64,000 nucleotides of DNA from Mesopusillimonas faecipullorum (lineage in GTDB: Bacteria > Pseudomonadota > Gammaproteobacteria > Burkholderiales > Burkholderiaceae_B), in NCBI RefSeq assembly GCF_020539505.1, contig NZ_JACDXW010000004.1:310001-374000 (forward strand), written 5' to 3'. The notes under the pieces are model-generated. The model had not been told where the DNA came from, did not search any database, and worked only from the letters and a program-made list of their open reading frames with translations. The position numbers and the translations under genes are program-made. Shown here one piece after another: positions 1-7,284 of this stretch (position 1 is its first letter; each line of letters starts with the position of its first letter).

Positions 1-911
1 ACCTTATTGGCACGAGCTATAACGCCATGAAGCACAGCGCCGGCAGCGGCGATACCCATGGCAGCCAAACCAATAGTCTTGGCTTCGCCCTTCCAGCCCT
101 GCACCACCGAGGAGATCTTGGGATCTTCCGGTAGCCCCGCATACAGTGAGGGCTTGTCGGCGTGGTGCAGCACGTACATGACATGCGTGCCGCCCACCCC
201 TTGAGGGTCGTACAGACCAGCGTTGTCGTAGCCCCGAGACTTCAGATCTTCTATGCGCTCTTCTGCATGGGCGATCATGTCGTCTTTGGTGCCGAAGACG
301 ATGGCTTGGGTGGGGCAAGCCTTGGCACAGGCTGGCCCCTGGCCTACCGCCACACGATCGGAACAAAGCGTGCACTTTTTGCTTTTGTTCGTGATCTTGG
401 AAACACGCGGCACGTCGAAAGGGCATCCGGCAATGCAATAGCCACAGCCTATGCAGTTCTCGGAGATGAAATCGACGATGCCGTTGGAGTATTTCACGAT
501 GGCGCCAGGAGCTGGGCAGGCCTTAAGGCAGCCAGGATCCTCGCAGTGCATACAGCCATCTTTGCGGATCAGCCATTCGAGATCGTTGGTTTCAGGGTTC
601 TCGTATTCAGTGAACCGCATCAGGGTGAACATCTCGGGGGTGAGGTCGTGGGGGTTCTCGTAGACCCCCACGTTCTCCTCGATGTCCGGCGAAGTGTCGT
701 TCCATTCTATGCAGGCTGTTTGGCAAGCCTTGCAGCCTATGCACTTGGAAACGTCGATCAGCTTGGCGACCTGGGTCAACTGGCGGGTAGGCGCCGGGAT
801 GTTGGGCATCGCCGACGCTAGCACCACGTCGCTGGGTAACAGGTTAGAGGCCAAGGGCTGAACCGGCGGGTTGGCTGCCGCCGTGGTGGGTTGGGGTGCG
901 TGGTCGCTCAT
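1..911 (-). CDS. fdoH: formate dehydrogenase (FDH-N/O type) iron-sulfur beta subunit, 3' end cut by window
   Basis: This is the electron-transfer subunit that takes electrons from the formate-oxidising alpha subunit through four [4Fe-4S] clusters to the membrane cytochrome b subunit. The frame from 911 is open to the window edge (303 codons, near the family's usual 300), so only a few C-terminal residues are missing. The first ferredoxin motif has C57, C60, C63 and C67 ([12 protein letters not shown]). Further sets follow ([42 protein letters not shown]). The last visible part, rich in A, G and I, fits the single C-terminal membrane anchor. The start ATG overlaps the alpha stop by 4 bases (ATGA), showing translational coupling. 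The cytochrome b (gamma) gene should lie beyond the left edge. The reading is secure; the choice between fdoH and fdnH naming is not. Confidence 0.93.
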   Translation of the reverse strand, partial: MSDHAPQPTTAAANPPVQPLASNLLPSDVVLASAMPNIPAPTRQLTQVAKLIDVSKCIGCKACQTACIEWNDTSPDIEENVGVYENPHDLTPEMFTLMRFTEYENPETNDLEWLIRKDGCMHCEDPGCLKACPAPGAIVKYSNGIVDFISENCIGCGYCIAGCPFDVPRVSKITNKSKKCTLCSDRVAVGQGPACAKACPTQAIVFGTKDDMIAHAEERIEDLKSRGYDNAGLYDPQGVGGTHVMYVLHHADKPSLYAGLPEDPKISSVVQGWKGEAKTIGLAAMGIAAAGAVLHGVIARANK

Positions 912-3900
912 GCTTGGCCCTCCGGAGCAAGTTCAATATTGACGAGGTAGGCCTTGAATTCCGGCGTCTCGATATTGGCGTCGCCGACGAACGGCCCCAA
1001 GGTATTGGGGCCGAACCCCTTGCGGGCTGCGCCCTTGAAACCCCAGTGCAGCGGAATACCTACGACGTGCACGGTTTTACCATCGCACATAAGCGGTTGT
1101 ATGCGCTTGGTGACCACCGCCTTCGCCCACACCTGGCCGCGCTTACTCCAGACACGGACTCTGTCGCCCTTGGTGATGCCGCGCTCGGCTGCGAGTTCTT
1201 CGCTGATTTCGACGAAGAACTCCGGCTGATTGACGGAGTTCACACGGTTGTGCTTTGTCCAGTAGTGGAAGTGCTCGGTCAGGCGATAAGACGTTGCGAC
1301 GAATGGGAATTCCGAACGATCGCCCAATTGCGCGACGTCGCCCTCGAACATGCGAGCAACGGGGTTGCCACGCATCTTAGGATTGAGCGGGTTGTCGATA
1401 GGACTTTCGAAAGGCTCCATATGAGTGGGGAAGGGGCCGTCGCGCATCAGCTTGCGGCTGAAGAAGCGGCTGGTACCTTCGGGATTCATGATGAACGGAC
1501 CCACTTCGCGAGGTTTGGCGTTGACAGCGATATCCGGAATATCCGGACCCACCCACTTTTCGCCATTCCATTCAATGAGCACTCGTTTGGAGTCCCATGG
1601 CTTGCCGTCCAGGTCGCAAGACGCACGGTTGTACAGCACCCGTCGGTTTGCCGGCCAGGCAAACGACCAGTTTTGATAGACCCCCATACCTGACGGGTCG
1701 CTGTTGTCGCGTTTAGCCATGATATTGCCGGCCTCGGTAAAGCAGCCGGTGTAGATCCAGCAGCCGCTGGCTGTGGTGCCGTCGTCTCGGAGCTGGCCGA
1801 AGCTGGAGAGTTGCTTGCCTTTCTCGACTAGAACCTTGGAAGGGTCCGCTGGGTCGTATAGCGTTTCGAGCGCACGCCCATTGAGTTCTTTGGCGAGTTC
1901 GGCCGCTGTAGGTTCATGAGCCTCTTTGTAGTCCCAGCTAAGGTTCATGATGGGCTCAAGCGCTTTGCCGCCTTCCTTCTCGTACAGTTCCCGTACGCGC
2001 AAATAGATGTTGGACATGATCCAGACATCGGTTTGCGCTTCGCCTGGAGGCGTAACCCCTGCCCAGTGCCATTGCAGCCAGCGACCGGAGTTGACCGTAG
2101 CGCCTTCGTCTTCGGCGAAACAGGTCGTTGGCAGTTCGATGACTTCGGTCTGGATGGAAGCGGTGTCTACATCGTTGTAGATGCCGTGGTTCTCCCAGAA
2201 AGAGGCGGTTTCGGTCGAGAGCGGGTCCATGACAACCAACAGCTTGAGCTTGGAGAACGCTTCCGTCATCTTGCCCCGGTTGGGGAAAGCAAGCAGAGGG
2301 TTGAAGCCCTGGCAGAAGTAAAGATTGACTTCGCCTTTGGCCATCATGTCGAACATGCGCAAGCCGTCGTACTGCGGAATATCGAGCTTGGGCAGCCAGT
2401 CGTAGCCCCAACCGTTGTCGGCGGTAGCTTTGTCGCCCCATAGAGTCTTGAGGAGGCTGACGAAGAACTTGTTGTAGTTCTGCCAGTAGCTCATTTGATT
2501 GGGACGTAAAGGCTTGTTGCCACGCGACGATATGTAGGTGGCGTAATCAGGCTCCTTCTCGGTTGGCATCGCCAGATAACCTGGCATGAGATTGGACATA
2601 AGACCTACGTCCGTCAGGCCCTGGATGTTGGAGTGGCCGCGCAGCGCGTTCATGCCGCCGCCAGGCACGCCGATGTTGCCCAGCAACAGCTGCAGCATGG
2701 CCATGCCACGGATGTTCTGCGAGCCTTTGGAGTGCTGCGTCCAGCCAAGCGCGTACATGGAGGTCATGGTTTTGGTGGGCGACGAGCACTCTCCGATCAT
2801 TTCGCAGATTTTCAGGAAGCGATCTTTTGGTGTGCCGCAGATGTTCTCCACGAACTCGGGTGTGTAGAGCTCGACGTGCTTTTTCAGCAGCTGCCAGACA
2901 GTACGCGGGTTCTGCAAGGTTTCGTCGGTAAGCACATAACCGTCTTCACCAAACTGGTATTCCCAGCTGGTTTGGTCGTAGGCGCGCTTTTCTTCGTCGT
3001 AGCCCGTGAACATGCCGTCTTGCCAGCCGAAATCTTCGCGCACGAGATAAGAGACATTGGTGTAGTTGCGGACATAGTCCCACTGCACTTTGTCGTTCTC
3101 TATGCACCAGCGGATTACGCCCATAAGAAAGGCGATATCCGAGCCGGGACGGATAGGAGCGTAGTAATCGGCAACGCTGGCCGAGCGGTTGAAGCGTGGA
3201 TCGACCACGATAAGCTTCGCGCCGCGATGGTGCTTGGCCTCGGTCACCCATTTGAAGCCGCAAGGATGCGCTTCAGCGGCGTTTCCGCCCATGATGATGA
3301 CGAGGTCGGTATTCTTGATGTCGGTCCAGGAGTTTGTCATTGCTCCACGGCCAAATGTCGGGCCCAAACTGGACACCGTAGGGCCGTGTCAGACGCGTGC
3401 CTGGTTATCGAATCCAACCATGCCCAGCGAGCGGACTACTTTCCATGTCGCCCAGGCAGTTTCGTTAGTGGTGGCCGATGCAGCCAGGAAGCCGGCTGTC
3501 GTCCAGCGGTTTACAGTCAGACCATTGGCGTTTTTTTCGATAAGGTTGGCATCGCGGTCATCTTTGATGGCGCGAGCGATCTTGTCCAGGGCTTCATCCC
3601 AAGAAATTTCCTGGAATTTATCGCTGCCCGCAGCGCGAAAACGCGGCTTGGTGAGGCGGGTTTCGGCTTTGACGTAGTCTTTAAGGGCTGAGCCCTTGGG
3701 ACAGAGCGTGCCACGGTTGGTGGGGTGATCGGCGTCGCCTTCTATGTGCAGCAGTTCGGCTTTTTCGCCGGCGGCCAAATCACCTTTGGAATACATGATG
3801 ATTCCACAGGCTACCGAGCAATAAGTACAGATATTGCGGGTTTCGGTGGTGGTCGCTAATTTGAACGGCCGTACGTGGGCTGCCTCGGCGGCTTCTGCAT

Positions 3901-3988
3901 CGCTAAAGCCCATGGCCCCTAGCGATGTTGCCGCAATACTCGCGCCGGCTAGCTTTAAAAAGCCGCGGCGCGAAATGGACATGTTCAT
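908..3988 (-). CDS. fdoG: formate dehydrogenase (FDH-N/O type) alpha subunit, selenoprotein with Sec200 at an in-frame UGA
   Basis: Catalytic molybdopterin subunit that oxidises formate to CO2 on the periplasmic side. The gene appears as two reading frames (3988-3389 and 3376-908) split by one TGA at 3391-3389, but both are in the same frame. The residues around the TGA are DNQARV-U-HGPTV, the place of selenocysteine in E. coli FdnG/FdoG, so the product is one protein of 1026 residues (family about 1016). It starts with a twin-arginine signal (SRRGFLK, R7-R8), then a [4Fe-4S] site C54, C57, C61 and C96. The pterin-binding parts follow ([18 protein letters not shown]). A Shine-Dalgarno GGGAG lies 7 bases before the ATG. 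A SECIS-like hairpin directly follows the UGA. Expression needs selA, selB and selC, which must be elsewhere in the genome. Confidence 0.95.
3360..3391 (-). promoter_or_regulatory. bacterial SECIS element with the UGA selenocysteine codon
   Basis: The UGA codon is at 3391-3389. About 11 bases downstream the mRNA can fold into a small hairpin: GG (3377-3376), a bulged U (3375), GUCC (3374-3371), loop AGUUU (3370-3366), GGGC (3365-3362) and CC (3361-3360). A short apical stem with a bulged U and a G/U-containing loop just after the UGA is the known layout for SelB recognition in E. coli fdhF and fdnG. The fold is drawn by hand; the codon context is the stronger evidence. Confidence 0.75.
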
Positions 3989-4044
3989 GAGTGAACTCCC
4001 TTCGCGGTAATGGATGCTGATAAAAACTTTATTTCAGTAGGGTG

Positions 4045-4050
4045 ATTATA
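4045..4050 (-). promoter_or_regulatory. probable -10 element of the formate dehydrogenase operon
   Basis: On the minus strand the sequence TATAAT lies 57-62 bases before the alpha-subunit start. The -35 at 17 bases spacing (ACCAAA, 4073-4068) is poor, so an activator or another start site is possible. Confidence 0.4.
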
Positions 4051-4099
4051 AGACTGCCGTAAACAATTTTGGTTTCAAAATAGGCGCTTGCGCGGAAAG

Positions 4100-4115
4100 C
4101 TGTTTTTTTGTACAG
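4100..4115. promoter_or_regulatory. LexA-type SOS box 1 (CTGT-N8-ACAG)
   Basis: CTGTTTTTTTGTACAG is a perfect match to the CTGT-N8-ACAG operator recognised by LexA of gamma- and betaproteobacteria. A second perfect box lies 26 bp further on, centre to centre. A -35-like TTGTAC (4108-4113) lies inside this box, with a -10-like TGAATA (4131-4136, 17-base spacer) inside the second box, so LexA bound here would cover a rightward promoter. Confidence 0.75.
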
Positions 4116-4125
4116 TATAAAAACA

Positions 4126-4141
4126 CTGTATGAATAAACAG
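4126..4141. promoter_or_regulatory. LexA-type SOS box 2 (CTGT-N8-ACAG)
   Basis: CTGTATGAATAAACAG is a second perfect CTGT-N8-ACAG site. It ends 45 bases before the ATG of the 59-codon membrane-protein gene at 4187 and about 138 bases from the divergent formate dehydrogenase start. Two perfect boxes in 42 bp are very unlikely by chance and predict tight SOS control of the rightward gene. Confidence 0.75.
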
Positions 4142-4186
4142 CTTTTGTGCGTATAGAGGCAAAAGCATCCACTCCCGAGGTGAGCC

Positions 4187-4366
4187 ATGCAAACCCAGCG
4201 TTCCCAGTCTCGCGGCAAATGGCCGTTTCCACCATCACCGCAGCCGCGCCGCCAGCAAACCGGGCGCCTTACCCGCGGCGCCATGTTGGCCGATGTCGTG
4301 TTGGTCATGGTGTGGGGGGCAAGCATTCCTGGCCTTATGTGGTTAGGTGCCGCAGGTGGGTTTTAG
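4187..4366 (+). CDS. small single-pass membrane protein (59 aa), predicted SOS-induced, unknown function
   Basis: I do not recognise this gene. The 59 codons start at an ATG with a very strong Shine-Dalgarno (GAGGTGAG, 4177-4184). Residues 1-31 are hydrophilic and basic (six Arg, one Lys, Pro- and Gln-rich). Residues 33-56 form one hydrophobic segment (LADVVLVMVWGASIPGLMWL) ending in GAAGGF, so a cytoplasmic basic head with one membrane span is expected. Two perfect LexA-type boxes and promoter-like hexamers lie 46-87 bases upstream. By analogy (inference only) SOS-induced small membrane proteins include the Caulobacter division inhibitor SidA and the E. coli toxin TisB; no sequence likeness to either is claimed. 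A faint resemblance to DUF2474 small oxidase-associated proteins was noted. Other frames here lack such a ribosome site. Confidence 0.6.
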   Translation: MQTQRSQSRGKWPFPPSPQPRRQQTGRLTRGAMLADVVLVMVWGASIPGLMWLGAAGGF

Positions 4367-4509
4367 CGCCTAAAATTCAGTCTGGTCTGCTTAGATTTTC
4401 AGGGGCTGTTGCATACCTTTTAGTTGGGGTTTTCCCTTGGCACATAAGCTTTACAGGGCTATTACGGTTGCTTAGGCGACACAGCAAGGCATAGCAATGC
4501 AATATCTGC

Positions 4510-4539
4510 TTGACGCTTAACACTGACAAGGCCTATAAA
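4510..4539 (+). promoter_or_regulatory. sigma70 promoter of the cold-shock gene
   Basis: TTGACG (4510-4515) and TATAAA (4534-4539) are separated by 18 bases. Transcription would start near 4546, leaving a leader of about 130 bases before the cold-shock ATG. Long structured leaders are usual for cspA-type mRNAs. Confidence 0.6.
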
Positions 4540-4674
4540 CATCTTGGCTGGATTTTCAAGTTCGTTGAAGTTAGTACAAGTCAGTACCCGTTTAGTACTT
4601 TTTTGCGCCGATCTTTGCTCTTGAAGTCTCGCTGTAGGGCGCTGTTGCCCTGTCTTTTATTTGGAACGCAAAAA

Positions 4675-4884
4675 ATGCAAACTGAAACCGGTATCGTCAA
4701 ATGGTTCAACAACGAAAAGGGCTACGGCTTCATCAAGCCTGAGTCGGGCGGCAAAGACTTGTTCGCTCACCACTCCGACATCATGGGCACGGGTTTCAAG
4801 ACCCTGGAAGAAAACCAGCGCGTGTCTTACGTGGCTGCCGAAGGCCAGAAAGGTCCTCAAGCCAAGTCCATCCAGGTCATCTAA
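4675..4884 (+). CDS. cspA: cold-shock domain protein, CspA family
   Basis: A 69-residue single-domain cold-shock protein that binds single-stranded RNA and DNA and melts secondary structure in mRNA. Both nucleic-acid-binding motifs are clear: RNP1 KGYGFIKP (about residues 15-22) and RNP2 DLFAHHS (about 28-34). The body has the usual small beta-barrel length. The ATG at 4675 follows GGAA; the same frame is open upstream to 4510 but that part lies in the leader and is not like the family. It stands alone, with its own promoter and a strong terminator. The exact paralogue (A, C, D or E type) cannot be told. Confidence 0.93.
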   Translation: MQTETGIVKWFNNEKGYGFIKPESGGKDLFAHHSDIMGTGFKTLEENQRVSYVAAEGQKGPQAKSIQVI

Positions 4885-4987
4885 GCCTGTCGGACCAAGC
4901 CTTATCTAGCCACTGAATCCAGATTCAGTCGGGGCAACATAAATCGTTTAATCGCTAGTTGCACACCCGATAAGATAAGCAAAAACT

Positions 4988-5026
4988 AAAACCGGGCCCA
5001 CCATAAAGTGGGCCCGGTTTTTTTTT
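4988..5026. terminator. bidirectional rho-independent terminator between csp and the deaminase gene
   Basis: A perfect 14-bp stem (4988-5001 with 5008-5021) with a 6-base loop is followed by T residues on the plus strand. On the minus strand the stem is followed by TTTTAGTTTTTG. It can end both convergent transcripts. Confidence 0.9.
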
Positions 5027-5080
5027 GGGCTTTTATTCGTAAATGCAGCCCTGGTGGGCGCAGTTTCCAAGGGGGCTGGC

Positions 5081-6160
5081 TTATTGGGGCATGGCCTGAG
5101 ATTCAGCGTAATATTGCTGGCAGTAGGTTTCCAGTTCATCCAATAATGCTAGTTTGCGGGCGTCTGGTAAAAACGATGCGGAAATACTGTTGCGTGCAAG
5201 TGTTGCTAGCTGCGGTGCCGTAAGGTTCAGCGCTTGTGCGGTTGCCAGATAATTCTCTACCAAATAGCCGCCAAAGTAAGCCGGGTCGTCGGAATTGATT
5301 GTGACGCATAAACCCAGCCGCAAAAGGCGCGCCAGGTTGTGCTGGTCTAGCTCATCCACCACCTGCAGTTTCAAGTTGGAAAGCGGACAGACCGTAAGAG
5401 GCGTACGCTGATGAATCAGGCGCTGCAGCAGCGCGGGGTCTTCTTCGCTACGAACGCCATGATCTATGCGCTCCGCCTGCAAAACGTCCAAGGCGTTGCG
5501 CACATATTCAGCGGGGCCCTCTTCGCCGGCGTGGGCCACAAGCCGAAACCCCAGTGTGCGGCAACGCTCGTAGACACGAGCAAATTTTTCGGGAGGGTTG
5601 CCACGTTCTCCTGAGTCCAGCCCCACGCCTATCCATAAGTCTAGATAAGCTTCTCGCAGCGGCAGGGCTTGTTCCAGCGTGACCAGGGCATCTTCTTCGC
5701 TGAGGTGGCGCAAGAAGCTGAGCAGCAGATAAGCACTCAAGCCCCAGCTGTCTCGCGCCTCTCGCAGCGCTCGGGCTAAACCGGCAAAAACCGTAGAGAT
5801 GTCTACGCCTCGTACGGTGTGGGTTTGCGGGTCAAACATGATCTCGACATGCCGAACCCCTTCGGCGCGCATACGCAGAAGGTAAGCCATGGTCATGTCG
5901 TAAAAATCCTGTTCGGTGATCAGTACGCCTGCGCCTGCGTAGTACAGGTCGAGAAAGGACTGCAGATCGGTGAACTGATAAGCGTCGCGTAGCGCTTGTA
6001 CCGAAGGGTAGGGCAGCTGGATGCCATTGCGCTCGGCCAAGGCAAAAATCAACTCGGGCTCTAGGGTCCCTTCGATATGCAGATGCAACTCGGTCTTGGG
6101 AAGGCCGAGGACGAAGGGCCGCAGGTGATGCGCCTGGGCAAGGGAAGGCGTCTGAGTCAT
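5081..6160 (-). CDS. adenine/adenosine deaminase family protein, likely adenine deaminase
   Basis: Zn-dependent amidohydrolase of purine salvage, 359 residues, converting adenine to hypoxanthine (or adenosine to inosine). Visible motifs are the first metal-binding His pair (TELHLHIEG), the catalytic HAGEEGP, CPLSNLKL, and the metal Asp pair in NSDDPAYFGGY. These details fit the proteobacterial adenine deaminases related to Pseudomonas PA0148 better than true adenosine deaminases; this substrate call is inference. The ATG at 6160 follows AGGAA at good spacing; a longer frame upstream overlaps the preceding gene and has no family likeness. It lies 14 bases after the DUF423 gene on the same strand, so the two are probably cotranscribed. 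Confidence 0.88.
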   Translation of the reverse strand: MTQTPSLAQAHHLRPFVLGLPKTELHLHIEGTLEPELIFALAERNGIQLPYPSVQALRDAYQFTDLQSFLDLYYAGAGVLITEQDFYDMTMAYLLRMRAEGVRHVEIMFDPQTHTVRGVDISTVFAGLARALREARDSWGLSAYLLLSFLRHLSEEDALVTLEQALPLREAYLDLWIGVGLDSGERGNPPEKFARVYERCRTLGFRLVAHAGEEGPAEYVRNALDVLQAERIDHGVRSEEDPALLQRLIHQRTPLTVCPLSNLKLQVVDELDQHNLARLLRLGLCVTINSDDPAYFGGYLVENYLATAQALNLTAPQLATLARNSISASFLPDARKLALLDELETYCQQYYAESQAMPQ

Positions 6161-6174
6161 AAGGGGTTCCTGGG

Positions 6175-6552
6175 TTAATGGGCGCGCCAAGCCGCAAGGG
6201 CCAGCAGCAGCCATCCTATGATAAACATGACACCCCCTAACGGTGTGATGGCGCCCAGCCACTTGGTGCCGCTAAGCGCCAGCACATATAAACTGCCGCT
6301 GAAAAAAATGATTCCAACGAACATCAACAGGCCTGCCCAGCCCAGAAGGCCGTCGGAAAAACTGCGGCCCATGAAAGCCGCTATCGCCAGCATGCCAAGC
6401 GCATGAATCAGATGGTAAAGTACACCGGTTTGCCAAATCTGCAGCATGTCGGTCGTTAGGATGCGCTTGAGCCCGTGCGCCCCAAAGGCGCCAGCGGCAA
6501 CACCCGCGGCTAACGCTAATGCGGCAAGGATAATAATAGGGCGTTCGGTCAT
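6175..6552 (-). CDS. DUF423 family small membrane protein (YgdD-like)
   Basis: A 125-residue inner-membrane protein with about four hydrophobic spans, the usual size and pattern of DUF423. The hallmark stretch GAFGAHGLK is near residues 22-30, followed by WQTGVLYHLIHALGML and GSLYVLALSG. The family's biochemical role is unknown. The start at 6552 gives the typical family N-terminus and has GGTGG five bases upstream. The frame is open a further 59 codons but that part is over the divergent nuclease gene. It is the first gene of a pair with the deaminase downstream. Confidence 0.88.
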   Translation of the reverse strand: MTERPIIILAALALAAGVAAGAFGAHGLKRILTTDMLQIWQTGVLYHLIHALGMLAIAAFMGRSFSDGLLGWAGLLMFVGIIFFSGSLYVLALSGTKWLGAITPLGGVMFIIGWLLLALAAWRAH

Positions 6553-6651
6553 GATGGCCACCAAAGATAAGACAAACAGCCAGAGTTTTAGCACGAATGC
6601 TAAAGCTTGGTAGAGACGGCAGGCCGCGTCAACATTCGAAGGATTGCAAGA

Positions 6652-7284
6652 ATGTCGAGTAGTCAGCGTAGGCGGCAAACTGCAGTTTTGCCGAGTCGAC
6701 AAGAGAGGGCTTGGGCCCGTGTTTGGCATGGGCTAGTGTGCGCAGCCGCGTTCATGCTGGCAACGGGGGGGCTACCCGCTCAGGCCAAGCAGGCAGCGGC
6801 CCAAGAAACGCCTCATTATGCTTTCACCTTAAAGGGAAAAGTGGTCAGCGTAGCCGATGGCGATACCCTGACATTGCTGGTGGGTAAGCGCCGAGAGAAA
6901 GTGCGGCTGGCCAGCATAGACGCGCCCGAAATCAAAAAAGACGGGGCGCGCTTGGGGCAAGACATGGCGCAGCAGTCGCGCAAGGCGCTGGCCGATTTGT
7001 TGGCAAGTCAAACTGTGATTGCGCAATGCTTTGAGCAAGATCGCTATCAGCGTAATATTTGCGACGTGATGCTGCCTGATGGTTCCAGCGCCAATCAAAG
7101 GCAAGTTGCAGCGGGCATGGCGTGGGCCAATATGGAAAAGCGAGGCCGGTTCTTGCGTGATGCCAGTTTACCCGCCCTTGAGCGGCGGGCCCGCCGTGAT
7201 CGTTTAGGCATCTGGCAACGCAGCGACGCTATTGCACCTTGGGTTTGGCGTTATCAGTGCTGGCAGTTGGGGCAATGCTCATGA
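6652..7284 (+). CDS. secreted thermonuclease (SNase)-like protein
   Basis: A 210-residue protein with a basic N-terminus, a hydrophobic stretch (about residues 26-45) that is probably a signal peptide or membrane anchor, and a staphylococcal-nuclease-type OB fold. Catalytic features are visible: VADGDTLTL with D69 and D71, and RLASIDAPE with R85, D90 and E93 in the places of the metal and catalytic residues of SNase. It should cut DNA or RNA in the envelope in a Ca-dependent way. The start follows AAGGA. Its stop overlaps the ATG of the following transporter gene by 4 bases (ATGA), so it is translated with that operon. Why a nuclease leads a peptide-transport operon is not clear. Confidence 0.87.
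   Translation: MSSSQRRRQTAVLPSRQERAWARVWHGLVCAAAFMLATGGLPAQAKQAAAQETPHYAFTLKGKVVSVADGDTLTLLVGKRREKVRLASIDAPEIKKDGARLGQDMAQQSRKALADLLASQTVIAQCFEQDRYQRNICDVMLPDGSSANQRQVAAGMAWANMEKRGRFLRDASLPALERRARRDRLGIWQRSDAIAPWVWRYQCWQLGQCS

Noticed and set aside
2633-3691. A 352-codon frame antisense to formate dehydrogenase
   Set aside because: Antisense shadow over a secure gene; the product is not family-like.
908-3988. Two separate or broken formate dehydrogenase genes
   Set aside because: The single TGA is in the same frame as both parts, sits at the exact selenocysteine position of the family and is followed by a SECIS-like hairpin.
4029-4326. Minus-strand small frames (4029-4238, 4075-4326) upstream of the formate dehydrogenase operon
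   Set aside because: They run across the LexA boxes and promoter, lack good ribosome sites and overlap the better-supported rightward frame.
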